From the NCBI GenBank assembly GCA_012841225.1, contig DUVD01000105.1, positions 1 to 6,854 on the forward strand: a DNA stretch of 6,854 bases. The letters run 5' to 3'. How positions within the stretch are numbered: the stretch's first letter is position 1; each line of letters opens with the position of its first letter. Positions 1 to 6,135 of this stretch are shown one piece after another. Origin of the DNA: Fibrobacter sp. (GTDB taxonomy: Bacteria; Fibrobacterota; Fibrobacteria; Fibrobacterales; Fibrobacteraceae). The position numbers and the translations under genes are program-made. The notes beneath the pieces were generated by a model that was given only the letters and a program-made list of their open reading frames with translations, did not search any database and was not told the origin of the DNA.

Positions 1-366
1 CCTATGATTGTCGTGGGTCGTGAATGGAATCAAGCTGTAGAGCGTGTGGCAGATACCTCTAGCATTTTTGCGTTGAATGACCCCATTGTTTTTCAATTAC
101 AATACGGAAAGAACTTTGACTTTGATGAAATAGAATATATTGTATATGAAGGTACAATAGAAAATCGTGGTCCAGAGAAATGGCGCCGCGAAGCGAAAGT
201 ATCCTCAAGGCTTGGCTCTTATGCGGTCAAAGGAAAATCCTCGGCAGGGGGCTTAATGACTGCTAGAGAATTATTTCGCGTTAGAAAAGCTGGTTTTATT
301 ACGTTAGAATTTAAAAGTCAAGACTCTGTTATTGCCGTTAAACAGATTGAGGTTGTGAAAGAATGA
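1..366 (+). CDS. Hypothetical beta-rich protein, probably 5'-truncated by the window edge
   Basis: Function not recognised. The frame is open from base 1 and the first ATG is at 4 (120 residues from there). No ribosome binding site can be seen because the window begins 3 bases earlier, and the N-terminus (MIVVGREWNQ) has no signal peptide, so the true start may lie upstream. The visible part alternates hydrophobic and polar residues (PIVFQLQYG, EIEYIVYEG, FRVRKAGFITLEF), as expected of a beta-sandwich or Ig-like fold; that is inference from pattern only. It has no cysteines and no catalytic motif that I can name. Its TGA overlaps the ATG of the next gene (ATGA at 363-366), so it is very likely co-transcribed and translationally coupled with two lipoprotein genes, which suggests an envelope-related role. 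Confidence is high that it is coding and low for any function. Confidence 0.7.
   Translation, partial: PMIVVGREWNQAVERVADTSSIFALNDPIVFQLQYGKNFDFDEIEYIVYEGTIENRGPEKWRREAKVSSRLGSYAVKGKSSAGGLMTARELFRVRKAGFITLEFKSQDSVIAVKQIEVVKE
349..352 (+). promoter_or_regulatory. Shine-Dalgarno GAGG deciding the start at 363
   Basis: GAGG lies 10 nt before the ATG at 363, inside the end of the preceding gene. It supports 363 over the in-frame ATG at 387. The latter would also leave a signal peptide without its positively charged N-terminal part. Confidence 0.5.
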
Positions 367-1271
367 TTTTTTTGAAGATAAGTAAAATGCTGGTTGTTGT
401 TGTTGTTTTTGTTTTATTTGGCTGCAGTTCTAATGTCGAAATTAATTATGAATTAAAAGAACCGGCTGTTTTCAATCTCTATACAGAAGCATATTACGCT
501 ACAATGGACCTAAAAGGTGAAGAGCGAATTGGTACGGTTACAGCGGGTTATACCAAACTAACCTATTCAAGTAAAGCAGATACACTCTACCTTAATCGCG
601 TTTTCGAAATTGATAAGTCAAGAGGTTATCTAAAAAACTATATGCCTTCCGAACTATTATGGCGCATTCGAGAAATTGATATGGTTGCTTTGGATCGGCG
701 TGTTATTGAAATCAAAGGTTTCGAACTTTACGATACCCTCCTCCAATCTATTTCAATGCCTACGCGTTGGCGCGAGCAGCTCGCTCATCCCGAAAATGTA
801 AAACACCTCATTCGAAACGAAAAACATCGCTGGGAGATGACCCATTTATTAAAAGGCCCTGTTCCTATTAAAGAAGATATCACTGCTTTATTGAGAAGTC
901 GGGATCGATTAAATTTTGCGTTAATTGAAATCGATTCTGTGGTTACAAATGGTTTTCATAATTTAGATTCTCGTCGTTGTCTTGGTTATACGATTCATTT
1001 AAAAGAAAAAGAAAGTTTTCCTTATTTTATTTGGGAACAACATGTCAATAGTGGTATAGGCACAGAACAATTTCAATCTTATTATAAAGGGTTGGAAGCA
1101 AAATATTATACGCAGTACTGGGTGGCCATTGATCCATTAACTGGAGTGCCTTGCCAAGAGCGAGAATTCAAGCAAGGCGTTCACACCATGGTTAACCCAA
1201 CGACTGGTGACACGGCTACTTTCAAAAGCCATATTTCTTTAGAGCGACTATATACAGCGGAAAAGAAATGA
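363..1271 (+). CDS. Hypothetical lipoprotein (302 aa)
   Basis: An exported lipoprotein of unrecognised family. Residues 1-20 form a type II signal peptide: lysines at 5 and 8, a hydrophobic core containing five consecutive valines (11-15), then the lipobox LFGC with Cys21 as the lipidated residue. Ser follows at +2, so there is no Asp retention signal, and an outer-membrane destination is plausible if a standard Lol pathway exists. The mature part mixes beta-like stretches with a charged, helical middle (about 95-185). Two further cysteines (206 and 264) could form a disulfide. The phrase YWVAIDPLTGVP (252-263) recalls the strand-turn of LolA-like or DUF3108-type envelope proteins, but this is only a faint resemblance. 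The gene overlaps both neighbours by 4 nt (ATGA), so the three genes are probably translated together and may act as a complex. Start at 363 chosen from the overlap, the GAGG site and the intact signal peptide. Confidence 0.85.
   Translation: MIFLKISKMLVVVVVFVLFGCSSNVEINYELKEPAVFNLYTEAYYATMDLKGEERIGTVTAGYTKLTYSSKADTLYLNRVFEIDKSRGYLKNYMPSELLWRIREIDMVALDRRVIEIKGFELYDTLLQSISMPTRWREQLAHPENVKHLIRNEKHRWEMTHLLKGPVPIKEDITALLRSRDRLNFALIEIDSVVTNGFHNLDSRRCLGYTIHLKEKESFPYFIWEQHVNSGIGTEQFQSYYKGLEAKYYTQYWVAIDPLTGVPCQEREFKQGVHTMVNPTTGDTATFKSHISLERLYTAEKK
393..407 (+). repeat. (GTT)5 trinucleotide repeat in a signal-peptide coding region
   Basis: Five tandem GTT units, in frame, encode Val11-Val15 of the lipoprotein signal peptide. 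Unit gain or loss would lengthen or shorten the hydrophobic core without shifting the frame. It may simply reflect valine codon choice. Confidence 0.75.
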
Positions 1272-1699
1272 AATGTTTTTTAGGGTTAATCTCTATTATT
1301 CTTTTAGTGAGCTGTGCTTCGAATCAGTCGTCTCAACAAATGATGGTGACCGATCGGCAACTTGTTTATAAAGACACCTATAAAGCTTATATGGAAGCAG
1401 AAAACAGGTACTTGAATTTGCTGTTTAATATAGAGAGAATGCCCGAAGAACAAGAACTTTGGATTATGAAACGCGATCAAATGAAAGAGCTAATTCAACT
1501 TCGTGAACTCATGCTGCTCTCTCGTTCTGAGTTAGATGTGTCTGTGCAAGACTGGGAACGATACCTTCAAGAATTAGAATCAGAGCAAAAGAAGCAAGAG
1601 TTTCAAAGCCCTAATTTAAGAGGGCAGGACGCCAATAGGTCTTCTCCTGGAGAATTACTACCTAGTGAAGCATTTCGCCAACCCCCAATCAATTATTAA
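1268..1699 (+). CDS. Small hypothetical lipoprotein with a helical, coiled-coil-like body (143 aa)
   Basis: Not recognised by family. The N-terminus is a short type II signal peptide (Lys2, hydrophobic 4-14) ending in the lipobox LVSC with Cys16 as the lipidation site, followed by a Ser/Gln-rich linker (18-24). Residues about 30-112 are strongly charged and rich in Glu, Lys, Arg, Leu and Gln (for example MKELIQLRELMLLSRSEL), as in an amphipathic helix or coiled coil. The tail (113-143) is polar and proline-containing, probably disordered, ending RQPPINY. The ATG overlaps the preceding stop as ATGA, with a purine-rich GGAAAAG just upstream as a possible binding site. The stop codon overlaps the stop codon of the convergent sufS gene. 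A lipid anchor plus helix suggests a structural or scaffolding partner of the lipoprotein encoded before it; this is inference. Confidence 0.8.
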   Translation: MKCFLGLISIILLVSCASNQSSQQMMVTDRQLVYKDTYKAYMEAENRYLNLLFNIERMPEEQELWIMKRDQMKELIQLRELMLLSRSELDVSVQDWERYLQELESEQKKQEFQSPNLRGQDANRSSPGELLPSEAFRQPPINY

Positions 1700-2931
1700 T
1701 TTTTAAATAAGCGAATTGCCCTCAATAGGCTTTCAACCAATCGGTCGACTTCCCATTTTTGAGTGTACACTCCAAAACTCGCACGTAGGGTAGCAGGGAC
1801 TCCCAGTCGATCCATTACAGGTTGGGCGCAGTGGTGTCCGCTTCGCACTGCAATGTTTTCTTCATCGAGAATCATCGCTGCATCGTGAGGATGAATTCCT
1901 TTTAAAGTAAAACTAATTAAAGGGCCTCTTTGTTGGGGTGTCCCCACAAAGCGTACTTCGGGAATTTTTTGTAGTGACTGAAGCGCGTATTCGGTAATCT
2001 CGTGTTCATGTTTTTTAATCACATCGAGACCTACTTTGTTAAGCCATTGGATAGTGGCTCCAAGGCCTATCACTTCTGCTATAGGCGGCGTGCCGGCTTC
2101 AAATCTCGCTGGCGGAGCGGCGTAAGTAGTTTTCTCAAAAGTCACCTGAGAGATCATTTCACCGCCGCCATGCCAAGGGGGCATAGATTCTAAAACGGCA
2201 CTTTTCCCATACAGGACACCAACGCCCGTTGGGCCATACATCTTGTGTGCAGAGAAGGCGAGAAAATCACAATCTAACTTTTGAACATCGATTTCTAGGT
2301 GACAAATGCTTTGCGCTGCGTCGATTAAAATCTTGGTATCAGGAGAGAGTTCTCTAACTCGTTTAATGATTTCGGCAATCGGGTTTACCGTGCCAATACT
2401 GTTACTCATGTGAGTAATGGAAAATATTTTGGTCACGCCTGGCTTTATTAAATCGACCAAGGTGTCGAGTAGCAAATTGCCCTCATCGTCCATGGGAATA
2501 ACGCGCAGTTTAGCTTGGCGCTCTTCGGCGATGAGCTGCCAAGGGACGATGTTGGCGTGGTGTTCCAGTGCGCTAATTAAAATCTCGTCATTTTCTTTTA
2601 AAAAGCGTCGCCCGTAAGACCACGCCACTAAATTGATGCTCTCTGTAGTGCCTCGGGTAAAGATAATTTCATTTTCATCTGCAGCGCGAATAAAATGGGC
2701 TACTTCTCTTCTCGCTTGCTCATAGGCCTGCGTTGTTTTTTCACTTAAACGGTAAACGCCTCTTTTAACAGAACTATAATGCTCTTTATAAAAACGATTC
2801 ATCGTCTCAATCACCTCTAGAGGCTTTTGCGTCGTAGCGGTGTTATCTAAAAAGGCAAAGCGCTTTGAATTCAAAGGCTCTTGCATTAAAACGGGGAATT
2901 GTTCCCGTATGGAGTCGATAGAGTAAATCAT
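1696..2931 (-). CDS. sufS: SufS-type cysteine desulfurase (group II)
   Basis: A cytoplasmic PLP enzyme that removes sulfur from L-cysteine, giving alanine and an enzyme persulfide for Fe-S cluster assembly. Numbered from the ATG at 2931 (411 aa): the N-terminal fold-type I signature LDNTATTQKP (28-37); RGTTESINLV (93-102); LEHHANIVPWQ (122-132); the PLP aspartate region LIDAAQS (202-208); the PLP-binding lysine in SAHKMYGPTG (Lys230); RFEAGTP (276-282); and the catalytic cysteine in RSGHHCAQP (Cys368), the short-loop form that marks the SufS/CsdA group rather than IscS. Length matches the family (E. coli SufS is about 406 aa). The start at 2931 gives MIYSIDSIREQFPVL, which lines up with the E. 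coli start. An ATG at 2964 with GAGG only 4 nt upstream, or a GTG at 2967, would add 11 or 12 residues. No sufBCD, sufE or sufU is adjacent. CsdA is the main alternative name. An oddity is Thr in place of the usual first Ala of LDNAATTQKP. Confidence 0.95.
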   Translation of the reverse strand: MIYSIDSIREQFPVLMQEPLNSKRFAFLDNTATTQKPLEVIETMNRFYKEHYSSVKRGVYRLSEKTTQAYEQARREVAHFIRAADENEIIFTRGTTESINLVAWSYGRRFLKENDEILISALEHHANIVPWQLIAEERQAKLRVIPMDDEGNLLLDTLVDLIKPGVTKIFSITHMSNSIGTVNPIAEIIKRVRELSPDTKILIDAAQSICHLEIDVQKLDCDFLAFSAHKMYGPTGVGVLYGKSAVLESMPPWHGGGEMISQVTFEKTTYAAPPARFEAGTPPIAEVIGLGATIQWLNKVGLDVIKKHEHEITEYALQSLQKIPEVRFVGTPQQRGPLISFTLKGIHPHDAAMILDEENIAVRSGHHCAQPVMDRLGVPATLRASFGVYTQKWEVDRLVESLLRAIRLFKN

Positions 2932-2943
2932 GCCATTTATAAT
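2915..2943 (+). promoter_or_regulatory. Candidate sigma-70 promoter for the FISUMP gene
   Basis: TCGATA (2915-2920, four of six matches to TTGACA), a 17-nt spacer, then a perfect TATAAT (2938-2943). Transcription would start near 2950, giving a leader of about 40 nt before the ATG at 2991. The -35 lies inside the first codons of the divergent sufS, so the two genes share this control region. It is a pattern match only. Confidence 0.45.
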
Positions 2944-2967
2944 AGAAAATACTTGGATAATCATCAC
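2939..2967 (-). promoter_or_regulatory. Possible sufS promoter, near-leaderless
   Basis: On the minus strand TATTAT (2944-2939) lies 7 nt before the ATG at 2931, with a poor -35-like GTGATG (2967-2962) 17 nt further up. If used, the transcript would begin at or next to the start codon. The -10 occupies almost the same bases as the TATAAT of the opposing promoter, so the two would compete for polymerase. Confidence 0.25.
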
Positions 2968-2990
2968 CCCTCTTTTCTATATTACAGCTT

Positions 2991-4343
2991 ATGATAGAAA
3001 AAATATACGCTTCAATATTAATTTTAGGGGTCGCGCTTTTTGCCCAAGAAGCACTCAGAGAAGCTGTTGACAACGGCGATTATGCCACCGTGCGACAAAT
3101 GGTTAAGAAAAATGAGATAGAAGAGATCTATTGCGGCAAAATGCCTCCAGATAGCGCACTACAAGTTTATGGAAAGTTGTTTAACTCCATGCCTGAGGCA
3201 AGTTTTGCCTCTTGCCCGCTTCAGTTTTCTATTAGTTACGGCACTAAAGTTTGCGCCGATAAAAAACAACTTTCTGTTTGTATGGACGCCATACACTACC
3301 TGCAAATGGAAACCCTACAAGGCAGCTTAAGCGCAGTTCGATTTTTTGACGAGGTTGTTGAGGTAGCTCTAAAAAATAAATCTTACCAGCAGCCGATAAA
3401 AAACTTAGTAGACACGATACTCTGGGTCAAGTGCCCCAAAAAAGACATAGAATCTTGCATCGCGGGCTGCGAGGCGTACGCGGATTCTACAGGCGACACC
3501 TTACAGCTTGAAAAATGCCGCGAAGTACCTGAAAAAGGGGTAGCTAAAAAAGTAACCGTGACTAGCCCTTCTCCATTGAACAATAATATCCAAAAATGGG
3601 CTTTGGAAGGTTTTTGGGGTAGCCCTGCCTCACTAGCCTCGGCTTGGTTGAAAACGCTCCTCCATTTACAAAAGAAAAATGTTATCCCCGACTTGCTTGT
3701 CCCCAATAAGGATTTTATTACTCGCTGGGTACAGGCGCATCACGAACAAGGGAACCCTCTGCCAGGCAAAGAGCTATTTCGTTTTTGCGAGGCTTGGGAC
3801 GGTGCCGTTGATTCAATTTTAATCGCCTTAGAGTCTAAAGTTCGTTGTCCTGTGTTTGTCGAAGTCAAAGATGCTCGAGATAATCAAACTTATAAAGCCA
3901 CAGACATTGGCGGTTCCTTTTGGATTGTGCAAAACATGAATTACAAAACAGAAAATGAGTCTACCTGCTACGATGAAGAAGAAGAGTACTGTAGTGTTTA
4001 CGGCCGCCTCTATACTTGGGACGCCGCTCAATTGGCTTGTCCAGAAGGGTATCGCCTTTCGACAGATGCCGATTGGAAGCGCCTTGAAAAAATGGCTGGA
4101 GGTGCAGCGGAAAAACTGAGGTCTAATGGCTCCGATGATTACGCCTTCTCGGTGTTATTTGGTGGGTACGCTAATAAAAATGGTATCTCAACCTTATTGA
4201 CTGAAGGGGCTTACTTTTGGACTGAGGTTCAAAAAAATGGTCGCGCTATGGCTCGTTCCTTGTTTACCAAAGAAGAAAACGTAGAACGCTTTTCTAGTGA
4301 TACCAAAATTTACATGTCTGTTCGTTGCGTAAAGAACAATTAG
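2991..4343 (+). CDS. Secreted cysteine-rich protein with C-terminal FISUMP domain (450 aa)
   Basis: The role is unknown; FISUMP domains (TIGR02145) are common in secreted or surface proteins of Fibrobacter and some other bacteria and have no settled biochemical function. Residues 1-18 look like a Sec signal peptide (Lys4, hydrophobic 5-17, probable cleavage in ALFA/QEA). Residues 21-43 (EALREAVDNGDYATVRQMV) resemble the opening helix pair of an ankyrin repeat, but no further repeats follow. Residues about 44-285 are unrecognised and contain ten or so cysteines (48, 75, 88, 97, 148, 156, 160, 176, 266). Residues about 288-450 match the FISUMP pattern: DARDNQTYKATDIGGSFW, WIVQNMNY, CYDEEEEYC (326-334), YGRLYTWDAAQLACPEGYRL (337-356), DADW, then YAFSVLFGGY, AYFWTE and the terminal SVRCVK. 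The cysteine count is even (14), consistent with disulfides outside the cytoplasm. The segment between DADW and YAFSVLF is short compared with typical family members. No Shine-Dalgarno is visible; the start is set by the signal peptide. Confidence 0.88.
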   Translation: MIEKIYASILILGVALFAQEALREAVDNGDYATVRQMVKKNEIEEIYCGKMPPDSALQVYGKLFNSMPEASFASCPLQFSISYGTKVCADKKQLSVCMDAIHYLQMETLQGSLSAVRFFDEVVEVALKNKSYQQPIKNLVDTILWVKCPKKDIESCIAGCEAYADSTGDTLQLEKCREVPEKGVAKKVTVTSPSPLNNNIQKWALEGFWGSPASLASAWLKTLLHLQKKNVIPDLLVPNKDFITRWVQAHHEQGNPLPGKELFRFCEAWDGAVDSILIALESKVRCPVFVEVKDARDNQTYKATDIGGSFWIVQNMNYKTENESTCYDEEEEYCSVYGRLYTWDAAQLACPEGYRLSTDADWKRLEKMAGGAAEKLRSNGSDDYAFSVLFGGYANKNGISTLLTEGAYFWTEVQKNGRAMARSLFTKEENVERFSSDTKIYMSVRCVKNN

Positions 4344-4344
4344 G

Positions 4345-4368
4345 AAATAGCCTATTTACGATTTTTTT
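4345..4368 (+). terminator. Weak intrinsic terminator candidate after the FISUMP gene
   Basis: AAATA (4345-4349), a 3-nt loop GCC, TATTT (4353-4357), then ACGA and seven T (4362-4368). The stem is short and all A-T, so the call rests on the T-run and its place directly after the stop codon. Confidence 0.3.
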
Positions 4369-4395
4369 GTAATAACATGTAAAACAACTTTTATA
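4367..4395 (+). promoter_or_regulatory. Possible epmA promoter
   Basis: TTGTAA (4367-4372), a 17-nt spacer, then TTTATA (4390-4395), in the 90-nt gap between the FISUMP gene and epmA. Transcription would begin about 30 nt before the ATG at 4434. The surroundings are very AT-rich, so chance matches are likely. Confidence 0.25.
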
Positions 4396-4433
4396 TTTGT
4401 TCTTTTTTCTTTCCGATGTAGTAGTTTTAGAAT

Positions 4434-5393
4434 ATGGAAAATTTTGAGCCTACCTGCACTTTAGAAGATTGGAAATCCCGTCAGTATTTATTAAAAAAAG
4501 TGCGTTCTTTTTTTGAAGAAAGAAAAATCTTAGAAGTCGAATCGCCTGCCTTATCAAATGCCTGTGGTACCGACCCCTATCTTGATTATTTTGAAACTAA
4601 AGGCTTGCCTCCTCGCTATTTAATGACAAGCCCAGAGTTTCACATGAAGCGTTTGCTCGCTGCTGGCTTTGGCGATATCTTTCAAATTGCTAAGGTTTTT
4701 CGTTATGGAGAAAGGGGCGCTCGCCACAATAGCGAATTTAGCATGGTGGAGTGGTACCGAGAAGGAATACCTATGGAAGAGCTTATGACGGAAGTAGAGG
4801 ACTTATGCTCGGTTGTATTAAACTCTAAAATAAAAGCCAAACGCACACTTTGGGTCGACGCCTTTAAAAACTATGCTCAACTTGAACCATTCTGCTCTAA
4901 TTTTATGACTTTTGTCGCCTCTTGTGAAAAGCATAATATTCCTGTACCTGGTAATTACTTGGCTTTTTCTAGAGAAGAGTGGTGGGATTACATCATGGTC
5001 ATGGTGATAGAGCCCTTGCTTGGCAAAGAGGAGCCAGAGTTTTTGACTGCATACCCGCCGAGCCAAGCTGCTTTGGCTCAAACTTATGTCGGTGATGATG
5101 GTTTAATTTGGGCAAAGCGTTTTGAACTTTATATTGAAAACATGGAGCTTTGCAATGGCTACCAAGAGCTGACGGACGCTGTTGAGCAACAAGAGCGATT
5201 TAAAGCGGATTTGCTTTTGCGTGAGCGCTTAGGTAAAACACTGCCTAAAATAGACAACCACTTTTTAGAAGCGCTTCATCATGGGTTGCCTTCTTGCTCA
5301 GGTGTGGCTTTGGGGCTCGATCGGCTATTCATGCTCGCCTTAAAAAAGAGCGAAATTGCAAATGTACTTTTGTTCCCAGACGATCGTGCATAA
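4434..5393 (+). CDS. epmA: EF-P lysyl-modifying enzyme EpmA (PoxA/GenX/YjeA family)
   Basis: A cytoplasmic class II lysyl-tRNA synthetase paralogue. In known members it activates (R)-beta-lysine with ATP and attaches it to a conserved lysine of elongation factor P, which helps ribosomes through polyproline stretches. The 319 residues match the family length (E. coli about 325): there is a catalytic core only, with no N-terminal anticodon-binding domain, which separates it from LysS. Visible landmarks: motif 1 around KILEVESPAL (31-40); the substrate-pocket segment LMTSPEFHMKRLL (63-75); motif 2 from FRYGERG through ARHNSEFSMVEWY (89-108); AYPPSQAALAQ (206-216); MELCNGYQELTDA (237-249); and motif 3 with GVALGLDRLFML (290-301, Arg297). 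It ends in DDRA, close to the E. coli VDRA end. Neither efp nor the aminomutase epmB is adjacent, so substrate supply must come from elsewhere in the genome or a different lysine form is used. No ribosome binding site is apparent; the ATG at 4434 fits the homologous N-terminus. Confidence 0.95.
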   Translation: MENFEPTCTLEDWKSRQYLLKKVRSFFEERKILEVESPALSNACGTDPYLDYFETKGLPPRYLMTSPEFHMKRLLAAGFGDIFQIAKVFRYGERGARHNSEFSMVEWYREGIPMEELMTEVEDLCSVVLNSKIKAKRTLWVDAFKNYAQLEPFCSNFMTFVASCEKHNIPVPGNYLAFSREEWWDYIMVMVIEPLLGKEEPEFLTAYPPSQAALAQTYVGDDGLIWAKRFELYIENMELCNGYQELTDAVEQQERFKADLLLRERLGKTLPKIDNHFLEALHHGLPSCSGVALGLDRLFMLALKKSEIANVLLFPDDRA

Positions 5394-5414
5394 ATTGCCT
5401 CTTTGTCGTTTCAA

Positions 5415-5428
5415 AAAACCTTAGTTTT
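5415..5428 (-). terminator. Weak hairpin between convergent epmA and the thioredoxin-like gene
   Basis: On the minus strand AAAAC, loop TAAG, then GTTTT continuing into two further T. The 5-bp stem with a T-rich 3' side could end minus-strand transcription; the + strand version lacks a clean T tail. It is about 108 nt past the thioredoxin-like stop. A second hairpin (TAGGA/TCCTA at 5520-5535) sits next to that stop but has no T-run. The 142-nt gap 5394-5535 holds nothing else that I recognise. Confidence 0.22.
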
Positions 5429-5535
5429 CAATTTTAATAAAGTAGATACTGGAGAATTACTTCTTTTATCATTTTGTTCTTCTTTTAGAGCTACAAACTG
5501 ATTCAGTTATTTAAACGTTTAGGAACAAAATCCTA

Positions 5536-6105
5536 TTAGAGTTTTTGGTTTATTTTCTTTTGAAATTCTGGTTCCGAAAAGCGGCTAATTTGTCGATCAT
5601 AGACACGTCCCATCGAATCTAAAAAGAAGTAAGACGGTATTTGTCCGGTAAAGCCGAATTTATTAGAAATATCTTCATTGATTAAAATCATTGGGTAGGG
5701 CATGTCATATCTTCTTTTAAATGCCGCCATTTTTTTTATAGACTCATCACAACTGATATAAAGGATTTGAAAGCCTTTAGCTTGGTTTTTTTTATGAAGG
5801 TTATTAAGCGGGTAAATACTGTTGTTGCATGGGCCACACCAAGAAGCACCAAAAACCACCAAAGTCATTTTTCCTTTTAATAAGTCAAAAGAAAGGCTAT
5901 CCTGATCTGAATCGATGCCTTTAAAATTTTCTATTTGTTCTTTGATCGGAGTAAACTCATTTTTTCCCTTGAAATGAGCAAGCGCAAAAGGGAGAAATAA
6001 AATTATTAAAACGAAAATAATGATTAAAGGGAGGCGTTTTACGAGAACAATCCCTTTGGCATTATAATGCGTTATTGTTGTTTTTTTAGGCGAAAAGGGC
6101 ATCAT
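5536..6105 (-). CDS. Membrane-anchored TlpA/ResA-like thioredoxin-fold protein (189 aa)
   Basis: Probable thiol-disulfide oxidoreductase on the outer side of the cytoplasmic membrane. Numbered from the ATG at 6105: a basic N-terminal tail, one hydrophobic segment (about 26-43, LPLIIIFVLIILFLPFALAH) serving as signal anchor, a linker, then a thioredoxin fold with the active site GASWCGPC (86-93, cysteines 90 and 93), the helix-strand element ILYISCDES (114-122) and the cis-proline loop GQIPSYFFLD (154-163, Pro157). This is the TlpA/ResA/AhpC-TSA arrangement; family members reduce disulfides in cytochrome c maturation or other envelope proteins. The substrate here is unknown. A longer open frame runs to 6198 but would overlap pilT by over 60 nt and add a poor N-terminus, so 6105 (or the next codon, also ATG) is preferred. 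No ribosome binding site is clear. The gene stands alone: convergent with epmA and divergent from pilT, with no cytochrome maturation genes in view. Confidence 0.88.
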   Translation of the reverse strand: MMPFSPKKTTITHYNAKGIVLVKRLPLIIIFVLIILFLPFALAHFKGKNEFTPIKEQIENFKGIDSDQDSLSFDLLKGKMTLVVFGASWCGPCNNSIYPLNNLHKKNQAKGFQILYISCDESIKKMAAFKRRYDMPYPMILINEDISNKFGFTGQIPSYFFLDSMGRVYDRQISRFSEPEFQKKINQKL

Positions 6106-6123
6106 TTTCGAATAAATATAAGT

Positions 6124-6129
6124 TATATT
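6124..6129 (+). promoter_or_regulatory. Possible pilT -10 element in the 30-bp divergent gap
   Basis: TATATT lies 6 nt before the pilT ATG and no convincing -35 is visible. If real, transcription would start at the ATG itself. A TATAAT further up (6063-6068), inside the divergent gene, is the alternative. The whole gap 6106-6135 is AT-rich and must hold control signals for both genes. Confidence 0.2.
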
Positions 6130-6135
6130 CTGACT

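Noticed and set aside
1642..1654. Perfect inverted repeat TTCTCC-T-GGAGAA near the end of the small lipoprotein gene, considered as a sufS terminator
   Set aside because: The usable stem is 5 bp with a 3-nt loop, and no T-run follows on either strand; it lies in coding sequence and may be chance.
2843..3073. 76-codon minus-strand frame spanning the sufS/FISUMP divergent gap
   Set aside because: It overlaps the starts of two convincing genes in another frame or strand and its product has no recognisable features.
3051..3119. Ankyrin-repeat domain at the N-terminus of the FISUMP protein
   Set aside because: Only one helix pair resembles an ankyrin unit; with no second repeat it cannot be called a domain.
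3383..3706. 107-codon open frame on the minus strand inside the FISUMP gene
   Set aside because: It is fully covered by a well-supported gene on the other strand, has no homology that I recognise and shows no start signals. The same applies to the smaller antisense frames at 2002-2193, 2417-2617, 3828-4031, 4818-5081 and 6396-6584.
5500..5535. Palindrome TAAACGTTTA and adjacent TAGGA/TCCTA hairpin between epmA and the thioredoxin-like gene, considered as an operator or terminator
   Set aside because: It lies between convergent 3' ends where an operator is unlikely, and there is no T-run after the hairpin; short palindromes are expected by chance in AT-rich DNA.
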